Part shown: piece after piece, positions 33,862-43,693 of the stretch
Position numbering within the stretch: the stretch's first letter is position 1
Layout: the number at the start of each line of letters is the position of its first letter
NCBI GenBank assembly: GCA_963703855.1
Contig: CAVPFW010000022.1
Span: 372,001-436,000, forward strand
Reading direction: 5' to 3'
DNA length: 64,000 nucleotides
Origin: AP-15 sp963703855
Lineage (GTDB): Bacteria; Pseudomonadota; Alphaproteobacteria; ATCC43930; CGMCC-115725
The notes under the pieces: model-generated
Seen by the model: only the letters and a program-made list of their open reading frames with translations
What the model was told of the DNA's origin: nothing
Database searches by the model: none
Made by a program: the position numbers and the translations under genes

Positions 33862-35172
33862 TCAGGCCTGCGAAATCTCGGTCAGGAACTGCTCGAGCCT
33901 GAAGTACTGCTCCGTTCTCGTCAGGCCCGCATGCGCTCGCGGAGCGAGGGGCGCGATCCCCGCGGGCTTCTGCGCGATCCACGATCGAAGCTGGCGCGCA
34001 ATGACCTCCGGGTCGTTGGCGACGAGCCCCGCCTCCCGGTCCCGGATCATTTCAGCGAGGTCGCCGTGCTCGTAACCCAGCGACAGGACTGGACGGCGCG
34101 CTCGCAGATACTCGAAGAACTTGGCCGGAAGGGTTCCTGCGTCCCGCTTGTCGTTCCATTGCAGCAGCAGCAGCACGTCCGCCGTGGTTTGCAGCGCCAG
34201 CGACGCCTTGTAAGCGACCGGGTCGTGCACGAAGACGCGGTCCGCGACCCCATGGTCGGCGGCGAGCGGCGACACTTCCGCCGCCGGCGGTCCATAAAAA
34301 TGGACTGCCACGCGGCGGCGTTCGGCGCCGAGCAGATTGATCGCGCGAAACAGTGGGCTCGGATCGCGATAGCCCGGATAGATGCCCCCGGTATAAACAA
34401 TCGACACGACCTCGCCCGGCGGCGGCCCCACAACCCGCGCCGGAAAATCTTCATCGGCGTAACCGTTCAAAACGCAAGCGATCGGTTGCCGATGACGGCG
34501 GCGCAACGCCTGCTCACAGCTCGGCGATATGGTCACCAGCGCAGTCGCACTTCCCAGCACCCGCCATTCGAGAAAACGATCTACCACAAGACGCCACCTC
34601 GGATTGGCGCTGTACGGGTTGTCGGCCCACAAGTCGCGCATCTCGGCGATCCACGGCGCGCCGCAGGCCCGCGCGATCCGCGCTGCCGCGATCAGCGCGG
34701 AATAGGGCGGCGCGCTCGCGAACACGATGTCGGGCCGCCACCGGCGCACGAGTTCGCGGCCGGCCGCCGTCGCGGCGCCGATCCACCCGGCATGAGCATC
34801 GGGAATATGGAGCAGTGCCGAGTATTGCCTGGCCAAAGCAGCGCTCAACCCGGTTCTTCGCGGCGCGGTCGGCTCGGCCGCGCCGGCGGCGGCCGTGGCG
34901 CCCCGCACGTCGGCCCGCAAGCCGCGGACCCGCCTGAGCAAGCCGCCCAACGCCTGCTCTACGCCCCATTCCTTGGCGTAGGCGACCCGATCGAGCGGAA
35001 AATCCACAGCCAACGACTGGTCGCCTTCCGCGGGCGCCGCGATGACGCGGACATCGTGGCCGGCCTGGTGCAGGTGGCTCGCGAATTTCCCGACGCGCAC
35101 CGCTCCGATGACATTGACCGGCGGAAACGCGTGGGAGACCACCAACAACCTCAGGCGGCGGCGACGGCCCAT
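33862..35172 (-). CDS. Glycosyltransferase family 4-like, copy A
   Basis: 436 residues from the ATG at 35170-35172. N-terminal Rossmann-like domain starts LRLLVVSHAFPPVNVIGAVR. The middle has WRPDIVFASAPPYSALIAA, and the C-terminal domain SIVYTGGIYPGYRDPSPLF and then KFFEYLRARRPVL, the sugar-nucleotide binding part of GT-B enzymes. Very similar to copy B at 35539-36855. The repeated unit includes about 70 bases of 3' flank (GAAGAAAAGCT near 33795 and 35474). Sugar unknown. Confidence 0.85.
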   Translation of the reverse strand: MGRRRRLRLLVVSHAFPPVNVIGAVRVGKFASHLHQAGHDVRVIAAPAEGDQSLAVDFPLDRVAYAKEWGVEQALGGLLRRVRGLRADVRGATAAAGAAEPTAPRRTGLSAALARQYSALLHIPDAHAGWIGAATAAGRELVRRWRPDIVFASAPPYSALIAAARIARACGAPWIAEMRDLWADNPYSANPRWRLVVDRFLEWRVLGSATALVTISPSCEQALRRRHRQPIACVLNGYADEDFPARVVGPPPGEVVSIVYTGGIYPGYRDPSPLFRAINLLGAERRRVAVHFYGPPAAEVSPLAADHGVADRVFVHDPVAYKASLALQTTADVLLLLQWNDKRDAGTLPAKFFEYLRARRPVLSLGYEHGDLAEMIRDREAGLVANDPEVIARQLRSWIAQKPAGIAPLAPRAHAGLTRTEQYFRLEQFLTEISQA

Positions 35173-35538
35173 AGCTGACGCGCGGCCTTGGAACCAGCCG
35201 GAGGGACGACCCCCGGGCTCAACAGATTGTCGCGGCGCCGGTCGACGATGTTCATAACCGATCGCGGCAGGGGTAGGCCTGGCTCGCCGGCGGGACGACT
35301 TCCACCGCGATCCACAGCCTGCTGCCGAAAAAGTTGGGCATTTCCGGATGCGTCGAACCTCGTCCCGGTCAAATTGCAGTCAATCGCGACGGCGCGCGCC
35401 CATTTCTCCGCCTCCTGCCCTGCGCCACCCGCTGCACCACGCCAAACGCGCCCGAATTTATGCCGTGAGGGCTGAAGAAAAGCTGTACAGGCCGACACAT
35501 CCTTCCATACAGACGACCGCAACCTGCCGCGCCGCAGG
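35173..35538. other. Intergenic region between two duplicated glycosyltransferase genes
   Basis: 366 bases. No credible gene. Its right end repeats sequence found 3' of copy A (GAGGGCTGAAGAAAAGCTGTA against GAGGGTTGAAGAAAAGCTATA). Its left part is faintly similar to the flank upstream of copy B. It looks like diverged duplicate flank. Confidence 0.4.
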
Positions 35539-36855
35539 CTACCCGACCCGCAAAATCCCGGTCAAGAACCGCTCGAGCCTGGAGTATTGCTCCGCTCGCG
35601 TCAGGCCCGCGCGCGCGTGCGCAGCGACCGGCGCAATCCCCGCGGGCTTCTGTGCGATCCATGCGCGGAGCTGTTGCCCGATTACCACCGGATCATTGGC
35701 CATGAGGCCGGCGGCGCGCTCGCGGATCATTGCGGCGAGGTCGCCGTGCTCATAGCCGAGCGACAAGATCGGACGGCGTGCGCCCAGATACTCGAAAAAC
35801 TTGGCCGGGATGTTGCCGGCATCCCTCTCATTGTTCCATTGCAGCAGCAGCAGCACATCCGCCGAGCCCTGCAGCGCCAACGAGGCCTGGTATGGGACCC
35901 GAGCGTGGACGAAGACGCGATCGGCAACTCCATGCTCGGCCGCGAGCGGCGCCACCGCCGCCGCCGGCGGACCGTAAAAGTGAACCGCTATGCGGTGGCG
36001 CTCGGCGCCGAGGCCGGCGACCGCGCGGAACAGCGGGCTCGGATCGCGATAGCCGGGATAAATACCCCCGGTGTAAACTATTGAAACGACCTCGCCAGGC
36101 GGCGGTCCCGAGGGCCGAGCGGGAAAATCTTCTTGGACATAGCCGTTGAGAATGCAGGCGATCGGCTGTCGATAGCCGCGACCCAGGGATTCCGCCCACC
36201 GCGGCGTCACCGTAACCAGCCCGGCGGCACTGCCGAGAGTGCGCCGCTCGAGAAAACGATCGACCCGAAGGCGCCACGCCGGATTATCGTCGCGGTAGGG
36301 GTTGTCGGCCCACGGGTCGCGGATCTCGGCGATCCACGGCGCGCCGCAGGCCCGCGCGATCCGCGATGCCGCGATCAGCGCGGAATAGGGCGGCGCGCTC
36401 GCGAACACGATGTCGGGCCGCCATCCGCGCACGAGCTCACGGCCGGCAGCCGTCGCGGCGCCGATCCACCCGGCGCGAGCGTCGGGGACGCGGAGCAGCG
36501 CGGCGTAGTGCCTGGCCAGAGCGGCGCTCAACCCCGTTCTTGCCGGCGCGATCGGCCCGGCCGCGCCGGCAACCGCCGTCCCGCCTCTGACGTCGCCCAA
36601 CAAGGCGCGGATCCGCCTGACGAAGCCGTCCAATGCCTGCTCCACGACCCATTCGCTGGCGTAAGCGACCCGCTCGAGCGGAAAATCCACAGCCAACGAC
36701 TGGTCTCCCTCAGCAGGGGCGGCAATGACGCGGACATCGTGGCCGACCTGATGCAGGTGGCTGGCGAATTTCCCGACGCGGACCGCGCCGACAATATTGC
36801 GCGGCGGAAACGCGTGGGAAACGAGCAGTATCCTGAGGCGGGGGGGCTCCCGCAT
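35539..36855 (-). CDS. Glycosyltransferase family 4-like, copy B
   Basis: 438 residues from the ATG at 36853-36855. The frame opens at 36975, but the first 40 codons have no counterpart in copy A. Domain layout and motifs follow copy A (LVSHAFPPRNIVGAVR, VYTGGIYPGYRDPSPLF, KFFEYLGARRPIL). The two proteins differ mainly in scattered positions, as after a tandem duplication followed by divergence. Probably adds a sugar to the exopolysaccharide repeat unit. Confidence 0.85.
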   Translation of the reverse strand: MREPPRLRILLVSHAFPPRNIVGAVRVGKFASHLHQVGHDVRVIAAPAEGDQSLAVDFPLERVAYASEWVVEQALDGFVRRIRALLGDVRGGTAVAGAAGPIAPARTGLSAALARHYAALLRVPDARAGWIGAATAAGRELVRGWRPDIVFASAPPYSALIAASRIARACGAPWIAEIRDPWADNPYRDDNPAWRLRVDRFLERRTLGSAAGLVTVTPRWAESLGRGYRQPIACILNGYVQEDFPARPSGPPPGEVVSIVYTGGIYPGYRDPSPLFRAVAGLGAERHRIAVHFYGPPAAAVAPLAAEHGVADRVFVHARVPYQASLALQGSADVLLLLQWNNERDAGNIPAKFFEYLGARRPILSLGYEHGDLAAMIRERAAGLMANDPVVIGQQLRAWIAQKPAGIAPVAAHARAGLTRAEQYSRLERFLTGILRVG

Positions 36856-37253
36856 CGCCGACGGCGCAGCCCCGTCCAATAGCCTAGCGGGACGATCCTC
36901 GAACTCGGACAGTCGCCGCCGCAACTGGCGCGGAAATCCACTCGCAGTCACGGCGCGCACCGGAAGGCGCCCCAATCGCAGTCGTCACCGAGCAGCGCAC
37001 CCCGCTGCCTAAGATTTGAACAATCTTCAAGGGCTGCCAAGTTATGTTACTCTGGACCCGACGGGACAGTGGAAGCATTGAACCGCCGGATCGATGATAC
37101 TCAGGGAAGGCGCGCAAATAAATAGTTAATTCGAGGGGCGGGCGCCGCCGCGGCGGAATTTGATACCCTTTTTATCGCAGTAGGCGGATCGGGCTAACGG
37201 GTCAATGACGCAATTTGTCGCGGCGCGGCGGCGAGCACAGAGCCGCCGCAATG
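36856..37253. other. Intergenic region between glycosyltransferase copy B and the asparagine synthase gene
   Basis: 398 bases with no convincing gene. The part around 37020-37130 is AT-richer than its surroundings and could hold the promoter of the downstream minus-strand genes (copy B, copy A, flippase). I cannot point to clear hexamers. A GC-palindrome GCCGCCGCGGCGG lies near 37147. Confidence 0.35.
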
Positions 37254-39197
37254 TCAGGCGGTCATCCCCAGGGCTTCGCCCGGCTCGACTTCGATCGCGG
37301 CGCCGCCGGCGTGCACCCGCCGCAGAAACGCTTCGAGCATCGACAGCGACCACAGCACCGCACTGTGATCGCGCGCGCCGGATTGGTGCTGATCGAGCAG
37401 CCTTCCGATCATCGCCATGTCGAACAAACCCGACTGGTGCAGCACCTGCCCGTCCAGGCTTTGACGCACCCGCTGGCGCAGCGGCCCGCGAAACCATGCG
37501 GCGAGCGGCACGACAAAGCCCTGCTTGGGACGGTGCAGGATCTCCTTCGGGAGCTGCCCGGCGAGCGCCGATTTGAAGATATGCTTGCCCTCGCCGCCGC
37601 GCAGCTTGAGCTGCGCGGGCAGCCGGGCCGCCCACTCCACCAGAGTGTGGTCGAGAAGCGGAACGCGCACCTCGAGCGAGGCCGCCATGCTCGCGCGATC
37701 GACCTTGGTCAGGATGTCGCCGGGCAGGTAGGTTTTGAAGTCGGCGTATTGGATCTGCGACAGCGGATCCTCGCTGTCGCATCGGGCCGAATGGCGCCGC
37801 AGAACCTCGGCGGCGTCATAGCCCTGCAGCTCTCGGGCGAACTGGCGGCTGTAGAGCCGGCGCCGCAGACCGGCGGGGCAGATGGATACCGAGGCGCAAT
37901 AAGCATCGGCGGCGCCGAGAGCCAGCTCCTTCAGGGTCGCCTTGGCGCGCAGCGGCCGCGGCGCCCAGTCGAGCTTTGGGTAGAGGGCGCCGAGAGCCCC
38001 GAACAGAGGGCCGCGCACCTGCTCCGGCAGAAGCCGGCGCAGGCGCTCCTCGAAACAATGCCAGCGGTAGCGCCGATAGCCGGCGAAGACCTCGTCGCCG
38101 CCGTCACCCGACAACGCCACCGTGACAGTCTCGCGCGCCATGGCGCTGAGCCGCAGGGTCGGCATCGCCGAGGCGTCGCCGAACGGCTCGTCGTAAACGC
38201 TGGCCAGGCGGTCGATCAGGTCGAAGGAATCGGGGTCGACGGCCCTGACATGGTGATCGGTGCGGTAACGCCGGGCGATCGCCGCGGCATGGGAGGACTC
38301 GTCGAACCCACTCGCCCCGAACGCGATCGAGAAGGTGCTGACCGGCTCGCGCCGCAACCCCGCCATCATTGCCACGATGGCGCTCGAATCGACCCCTCCC
38401 GACAGGAAGGCGCCGAGCGGGACATCGGCGATCATCCGCATGTTCACCGATTGGCGCAGGCGGGGGATCAGCTCCTCCTCGGCCTCCTCGCGGCGGATCG
38501 CGGCGCCGTCGACGAAGCGCAGGTCCCAGTAAGCCCGCGGCTGCGGCGCTCGCTCGCCGCGCCGGACGACGAGGCAATGCCCCGGCGCCAGCTTTTTGAC
38601 GCCGCCATAGATCGAGCGCGGGTCGGGTATGTAGCCGAAGGCGAGAAACTCCTCGATCGCCGGGGCATCGAGCCGGCGATCGACCGCGGGACTGCACAAT
38701 ATCGACTTCAGCTCGGAGGCGAACAGCAGGCGGCCGTCATCGAGATAGCTGTAATAGAGCGGCTTTTCGCCAAACCGGTCGCGCGCGAGGAACAATGTCT
38801 CGCGGCGCTCGTCCACCAGGGCAAAGGCGAACATCCCGTTGAAGCGGTCGAGACAGCTCTCGCCCCATTCCTCCCAGGCGTGGACGATGACCTCGGTGTC
38901 GCAACGGGTGCGGAAGATATGGCCGAGCGACGACAGCTCGGTCATCAGCTCCTGGAAATTGTAGATCTCGCCGCCGAAGACGACGCACACCGTGCGGTCC
39001 TCGTTGAAGATCGGCTGAGCGCCGCCGGCGAGATCGATGATGGCGAGCCGGCGGTGCCCGAGCCCGACCCCCGGAGCATGATAAAAACCGTCGCCGTCGG
39101 GGCCGCGATGCTCGAGGATGTCGGTCATGCGGCGCAGCAAGCGCCGGTCGGGCTCACCGCGTCCGCGGGTGTCGAAAATGCCGGCTATCCCGCACAT
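37254..39197 (-). CDS. Asparagine synthase (glutamine-hydrolysing), XrtA-system amidotransferase type
   Basis: 647 residues. It begins MCGIAGIFDTRGRGEPDRR, so Cys2 is the class II glutaminase nucleophile. HRGPDGDG, NGEIYNF-like GGEIYNF and RCDTEVIVHAWEEWG follow. The synthase domain has the PP-loop LSGGVDSSAIVA and SGDGGDEVFAGY. Length and start match the amidotransferase found in exosortase A exopolysaccharide loci. It probably amidates a sugar acid of the polymer rather than making free asparagine (inference from context). Confidence 0.9.
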   Translation of the reverse strand: MCGIAGIFDTRGRGEPDRRLLRRMTDILEHRGPDGDGFYHAPGVGLGHRRLAIIDLAGGAQPIFNEDRTVCVVFGGEIYNFQELMTELSSLGHIFRTRCDTEVIVHAWEEWGESCLDRFNGMFAFALVDERRETLFLARDRFGEKPLYYSYLDDGRLLFASELKSILCSPAVDRRLDAPAIEEFLAFGYIPDPRSIYGGVKKLAPGHCLVVRRGERAPQPRAYWDLRFVDGAAIRREEAEEELIPRLRQSVNMRMIADVPLGAFLSGGVDSSAIVAMMAGLRREPVSTFSIAFGASGFDESSHAAAIARRYRTDHHVRAVDPDSFDLIDRLASVYDEPFGDASAMPTLRLSAMARETVTVALSGDGGDEVFAGYRRYRWHCFEERLRRLLPEQVRGPLFGALGALYPKLDWAPRPLRAKATLKELALGAADAYCASVSICPAGLRRRLYSRQFARELQGYDAAEVLRRHSARCDSEDPLSQIQYADFKTYLPGDILTKVDRASMAASLEVRVPLLDHTLVEWAARLPAQLKLRGGEGKHIFKSALAGQLPKEILHRPKQGFVVPLAAWFRGPLRQRVRQSLDGQVLHQSGLFDMAMIGRLLDQHQSGARDHSAVLWSLSMLEAFLRRVHAGGAAIEVEPGEALGMTA

Positions 39198-39215
39198 GGG
39201 TCCGCGCCGCGACCG

Positions 39216-40977
39216 TCAAAAATCGACTGTAACACGCGCGCCGAACCTGCGCAGCGCGTATTCGAGCGACAGGATTCGCGCGAACTGGGCGGCGTCGCCG
39301 ATCGCCTCGAGCCGAAACAGCCGGTTCATGGCCGTCGCCCCGCCGGGCAGCACCGCCTCGCGGTAGGGCCGCGCCAAATAGCCCGGCCAGTCGCCCGGCC
39401 GCAGACGGAAATTCTTGATGCGGAACGTATAACGCCGCAGCCATGGCGGGCGCAGATAAGTCGCGTAATCGACGAGGCGGCGCGACAATGGCGGCGGCCC
39501 GGCGAAATTGTGGCCGTAGATCGAGCGATATCCGGCCAGGCGGCGATCGACGCGCTGGATCAGCTCGGCCTCGTAGGCGCCGTGATTCTTCCAGGTCAGC
39601 GGCAGCGCGCTGGCGTGCTCGGTCGTCGGCCGCTCGAGATAGGGCATCGCGGTGGCGCCGTAGCGGGCGGCGATGCTGTCGACCCTGCCGTCCCAGGCGC
39701 GGCAGCGGAAGCTGTGATAGAGCCATTCGACGGTGGGCCGCGGCAGTCGGCGCTCGTCGCTGCCCAACAGATCCATCACCTTTCTCTCGAGCTCGCGGTA
39801 GTAGCCGGCGACGTCGAAGGCCGAGGTGCCTACAGCCGGATCGAACCGGCTATAAAAGCTCCACAACAGTTCACGAATCGTGTAGTCGCGATTGGGAAGA
39901 TAAAAGAAATTGCGAAAAATCTCGCCGCCGCCGCCGTTGAACGCGATCGCCTCGCCGCGCACGCGCCGCGCCAACTCGGCGATCTCGGCGCCGTTGTGAA
40001 AGATGCCGCCGTAGCCGTAGCCGTCGGCGGCGAGAAAGTTGCGATGGGCGGTCTCGGCAAACTCGGCGGGGGCGATGACCGGCTGGTCGTCCTTGTCGAT
40101 GACGGCCAACGGAAAACCCTCGCGGCGGGCGATCTCGACCGCGAGTTGCACATCCTTGTGCGGGGCGCTGCCGTAGACGAAAACGCGAGGCTTGGTGCCA
40201 TGGCGGCGGAGGCAGGCGAGCATCAGGCGGGAATCGTAGCCGCCCGAAAGAGCGCATCCGACGCGGTCGCCGAAGCTGCGGGTGACCGCGCTGAAGTAGC
40301 GGTCGAGCAGCGCCAGGCTGTGGTCGAGCGAGGCCGCGCGCGTTTCCGAGGTAAAGGTGCCGGTGACCTGCAGCCGCGGCCGAATGATCTCCAGCCCGGC
40401 GGCGCCGATGCGGATCGTCGCGCCGATCGGGGCGAGCGCCACCTCGCGGAACAAGGTCTCGTCGCCCGACACGACCCCGTTGAAAACGTACTCGCAGGCG
40501 CCCTGCCGGGTCAGGGTCAGCGCGCCCAACGCCGATGAGATCGCGTAGAACGACGAGGAGACGATGCCGGCTTCGAGATTGTAGAAGAGATGATACCCGC
40601 CGAACCGGTCGAGCCGGATCTCGGTGCGGCCGTTCCTTTTGAGGACGGCGGCGTAGTGCCCCATCATCCTGTCGCCGGCGGCCGGCGAGGTCTTGGCGCA
40701 GTCGTCGTATAGCACCGCGGCGGCCTTTGCGCCGACCCCGTGATCGCACACGCAGGTGCCGCAGACAAAGCAGAAATCGCCGTTGGGGTAGCGTTGCACG
40801 GCGACCGATCGAATTCTCGAAGCTCGGATAGGCGGCGACGACGCAGTTGTCGCCCGCGACGATTTCAGGGGATGCGAAGCCGAGCTCGGCGAACGCCTCG
40901 CGCAGTCTCGCGACTTCCGCCGAGCGATCCTCGTTCGGCCGGGTGCAGACCACGAACAAGCCGCCCATCAGCGGCAA
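39216..40977 (-). CDS. Asparagine synthase-like protein, apparent frameshift near 40808
   Basis: Two frames join into one protein of about 586 residues. Frame one runs from the ATG at 40975-40977 (MPLMGGLFVVCTRPNEDRS to AAYPSFEN). Frame two carries on as SVAVQRYPNGDF to the stop at 39216. Removing one T from GAATTC near 40811-40816 (rc strand GAGAATTCGA) restores it. The synthase domain has the PP-loop ALSGGYDSRLML. The N-terminal glutaminase-like domain lacks the Met-Cys start, so glutamine hydrolysis is unlikely. A Cys-rich stretch FCFVCGTCVC is odd. Probably a modifying enzyme of the exopolysaccharide locus, in series with the preceding gene. Confidence 0.7.
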
Positions 40978-41026
40978 TCCGCCGCCGCGCGGTCACCGGC
41001 CCTGCGCCGCAACGGCAGCCAACCCG

Positions 41027-41887
41027 TCAGCCGCGCCGCCAGCCGTCGACCACCGATTTGATCTCGGAGCCGGCGCCGAAATCCCTCGCCCAGCGAAATC
41101 GGTGCCCATCCTTCAGCCAGACCGAGCCGTTCTCGGGCTCGCCGGGCGGGTGATCGTGGTTTCGCGAAACGACAAGGCATCCGCCTTCCCGCAGGTATCC
41201 GTGCAGATGCCCGACCGCGCTGTGCAGCTGGGGCAGAGCGAAATAGCCGAGGTTCAACACATTGCTCGCACGGACCGCCGTGACGCGATCTTTTAAGCAT
41301 TCCATGGGGACGAGGCAATCGAGTTCTATCGCAGTAATGCCGGGCTCGCGGCGTGCGATGGGATGGACCAGCGAGATCGGCGCATCGAGGCGCATGGATG
41401 CGCGAAACCGGTCCATTCGCAGATAAAGTCGGGTCAACAGGTTGCCGTCCGGCTGTGCCTCGCGGCGCTGCCCGGCCAGACGCACCCCGAGCGGGCCGAG
41501 GCGCGCCATGATCGGTTCGCCGTCGGCGGCGCGGTATTCGACCAAGGGGCCCCGGCGATAGCGCAGCAGCAGCAGGTTCACATCGGCCAGAAATGCCCGC
41601 ACCTCGCCGCCGAACGCCTGCCGCAGCGCGCGGACCGCCTCAACCGTGGTAATGCCGTCGGACGCCCCGAGGTCGAGGAAGGTCAAGTCGGAGCGCACCC
41701 CCGGATCGATGTGGGCGCAGAGCATCTCCTCGGTCTGCCGCAGCCTGCCTCGATTGGTGCGCTTCCAGGCGCCGCCCATCCTCAGATCGTGCAGGATCAG
41801 GCTGAAGCGGTCGGATTGCGGTTTCGCGGACGGACCGGTCCGCTCGAGCTCGCGTGCTATCTCCAGCAGCGCGTCCGGGTCGGTCAT
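41027..41887 (-). CDS. Class I SAM-dependent methyltransferase-like protein
   Basis: 286 residues from the ATG at 41885-41887. The SAM-binding motif I is LTFLDLGASDGITTVEAV, then ANVLNLGYF, and a late strand LREGGCLVVSRNHDH. The build fits a class I methyltransferase of exopolysaccharide loci. The substrate is likely a sugar or lipid-linked precursor (inference). It is 50 bases upstream of the asparagine synthase-like gene. Confidence 0.7.
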   Translation of the reverse strand: MTDPDALLEIARELERTGPSAKPQSDRFSLILHDLRMGGAWKRTNRGRLRQTEEMLCAHIDPGVRSDLTFLDLGASDGITTVEAVRALRQAFGGEVRAFLADVNLLLLRYRRGPLVEYRAADGEPIMARLGPLGVRLAGQRREAQPDGNLLTRLYLRMDRFRASMRLDAPISLVHPIARREPGITAIELDCLVPMECLKDRVTAVRASNVLNLGYFALPQLHSAVGHLHGYLREGGCLVVSRNHDHPPGEPENGSVWLKDGHRFRWARDFGAGSEIKSVVDGWRRG

Positions 41888-42245
41888 GCACCGCGATCTG
41901 AAAGGCGGGAACCGCGGCAGAGGCCCCGAGACGACAAGCTGGATCACGATCGGGCAAACCTGTGCGATTCAGCGGGAAGAGTTGCGGGAAAGCATGTCAA
42001 CGACCTCGGACGCCGTGGCCTGGCTCGTCCCGTGGGACCTTCGGCGACAGACTTCGATCTGCGGGCAATCGCGTTCTCCCCTCGGCTCGGCGATACCGCT
42101 GTCCAAGACGTGGATGCCCGGAACATGTCCGGGCAAAGCGTCCTCGACCTCATGCGGTTGCAGCGCAGCGCCGTCGATCGGGCTGCAGCTTCCCGAAGAA
42201 GCCGCCGCACCGCAATGGCCGGGTTGAGCGCCGATATCGACGAAC
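41888..42245. other. Region without a recognised gene
   Basis: 358 bases. Two overlapping minus-strand open frames of about 95-101 codons (41944-42249 and 41969-42256) exist, but neither has a recognisable motif or a clear ribosome site. It may be an eroded 3' part of a gene or untranslated spacer after the glycosyltransferase. Confidence 0.35.
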
Positions 42246-43411
42246 TCATACGGCATGATCTAAGCCAAAGATAAGCGAATAAGCGGTGAACATTCGAGCC
42301 TGCGAAAATACTCTGACGACGCGCCCGCGATTGTCGCGCCCGAGCTCGGCGCGCCGGGCCGGATCGCGAAGCAGCCGCGCGATCGATCCCGTCAAGGCCG
42401 GGCCGTCGTCGCGGGGCACGACAAAGTCACGGTTGCCCTCGCACAGCATCTCCTTCACGTCGCCGACATCGACGGCAGCCACCGCGCGGCTCGCCGCCAT
42501 CGCCTCGAGCAATGCGTTCGGCATCTGCTCGGTGTCGGACGACAGGGCAAAGACATCGAACGCGCCGAGCACCGATTTCGGGAGCGACCTGACCCGGAAA
42601 GACGACGCGATCGGCAACGCCGAGCTCGGCCGCGAGCCGAATCAGCCCAGGCCGCTCGGCGCCGTCGCCGGCGACGATCAGGCGCGCGGTCATCGACCGG
42701 TCGAGGCCGGCGAATGCCCGCAGCAGCCGTCCGACATTCTTCTCCGGCCGCAACGGCGCAACGGTGCCGATCACCAATTCGCCGGGCCGGCGGGTAAAAC
42801 CCGGGATCATGTCGCGCACCGGGTGCGAAAACCGCTCGGGGTCGACGCCGTTCGGAACATAACAAACCCGGTCGGGCGGAAGCTTCCACACCCGGCGCGC
42901 CAGATCCTCGAGGCCGCGCGACGGGACTACGACCCGAGCGCAGCGGGCCAATGCCCAGCGGCGGAACACGACGCGGCGGCGGAACTGCGCGTCGGCCTCC
43001 TCGGCACCGAAGCCAGCCTCGAAATGGAGCTGGCGGGCGACCGGCAGCAAGCGATTGGCCATCGCCCATTCGATCGCGCCCCAGTTGTAGGTGATCAGCA
43101 GATCGGGCCTCAGTCGCGACAATCGCGAGCGGGCGTGAAACAGGGTCCCGACCAATCCGCGCCGGCTGCGCGCAATCGGCAGGAAGGCCACGTCGAGATT
43201 GTCGGCGAGGCTGCGGGCGGCGGCGAAATCGCCGTCGAGGGCGACCACGGTGTGGCGCAGGCGCGAGCCGAAATGATTGATGATTTCGGACCATGCGCAG
43301 CGGCACGCCGCCGACGCCGAAGCTCGGGAAGACATGGAGGAAATGGCGTTGCGGGGCAGCAGCGGCAGGCCGCCGATCGAGCGATGCCGCGGCCGCGAGC
43401 AACGCCGGCAC
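42246..43411 (-). CDS. Glycosyltransferase family 4 (XrtA/EPS-associated), two apparent frameshifts
   Basis: Three frame segments make one GT4 protein of about 387 residues. Segment one has HFLHVFPSFGVGGVPLRMV, segment two IINHFGSRLRHTVVALDGD to GVADRVVFPGQVAPE, and segment three SVLGAFDVFALSSDTEQMP with NALLEAM to the stop. Each joint, near 43297 and 42595, is repaired by removing one A from GAAATC (minus strand), which also gives the expected family sequence. PRPEKN-like LRPEKNVGRLLRAF and the EQMPNALLEAMA donor-site segment are typical GT-B. The start is unclear; GTG 43411 is my choice. Confidence 0.7.
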
Positions 43412-43582
43412 GATCAGCGGCCACGGGCGTTGCGGCCGGGATCGGCCGCACCCGCCGCGTTCAGGAAGTCTGCACCAATTGCGCCGATGCTCAGGCAAGG
43501 TTGCCGGGCACGGAGCGCCCTCATCACTCGCATAGACGTCCTCTTTGTGTTACCCTACGTTACAATGCATCTCTTCTTACGA

Positions 43583-43630
43583 GAGCGCGAACCCGATAGT
43601 CCGGCAGAGTTCGGGGTCGGGTTCGCGCTC
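43583..43630. promoter_or_regulatory. Perfect 14-bp inverted repeat between divergent EPS genes
   Basis: GAGCGCGAACCCGA at 43583-43596 and TCGGGTTCGCGCTC at 43617-43630 are exact reverse complements around a 20-base loop. It lies 64 bases before the deacetylase start at 43694 and upstream of the divergent glycosyltransferase. It lacks a T-run, so it is more like an operator or an RNA hairpin than a terminator. The rest of 43412-43693 shows no gene. Confidence 0.5.
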
Positions 43631-43693
43631 GCCAGGGTTTTGCAGCTGCGGCCGCCGAGGAGAGCGCCGATGTTGGATCGCCATCGCTGAGGC

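Noticed and set aside
35188..35475. A 95-codon + strand frame between the glycosyltransferase copies
   Set aside because: No ribosome site, no homology I recognise, and the region looks like diverged duplicate flank.
37215..40538. A 1107-codon open frame on the + strand
   Set aside because: It is the reverse shadow of the two asparagine-synthase genes in GC-rich DNA. It has no domain motif, and the minus-strand frames carry the known signatures.
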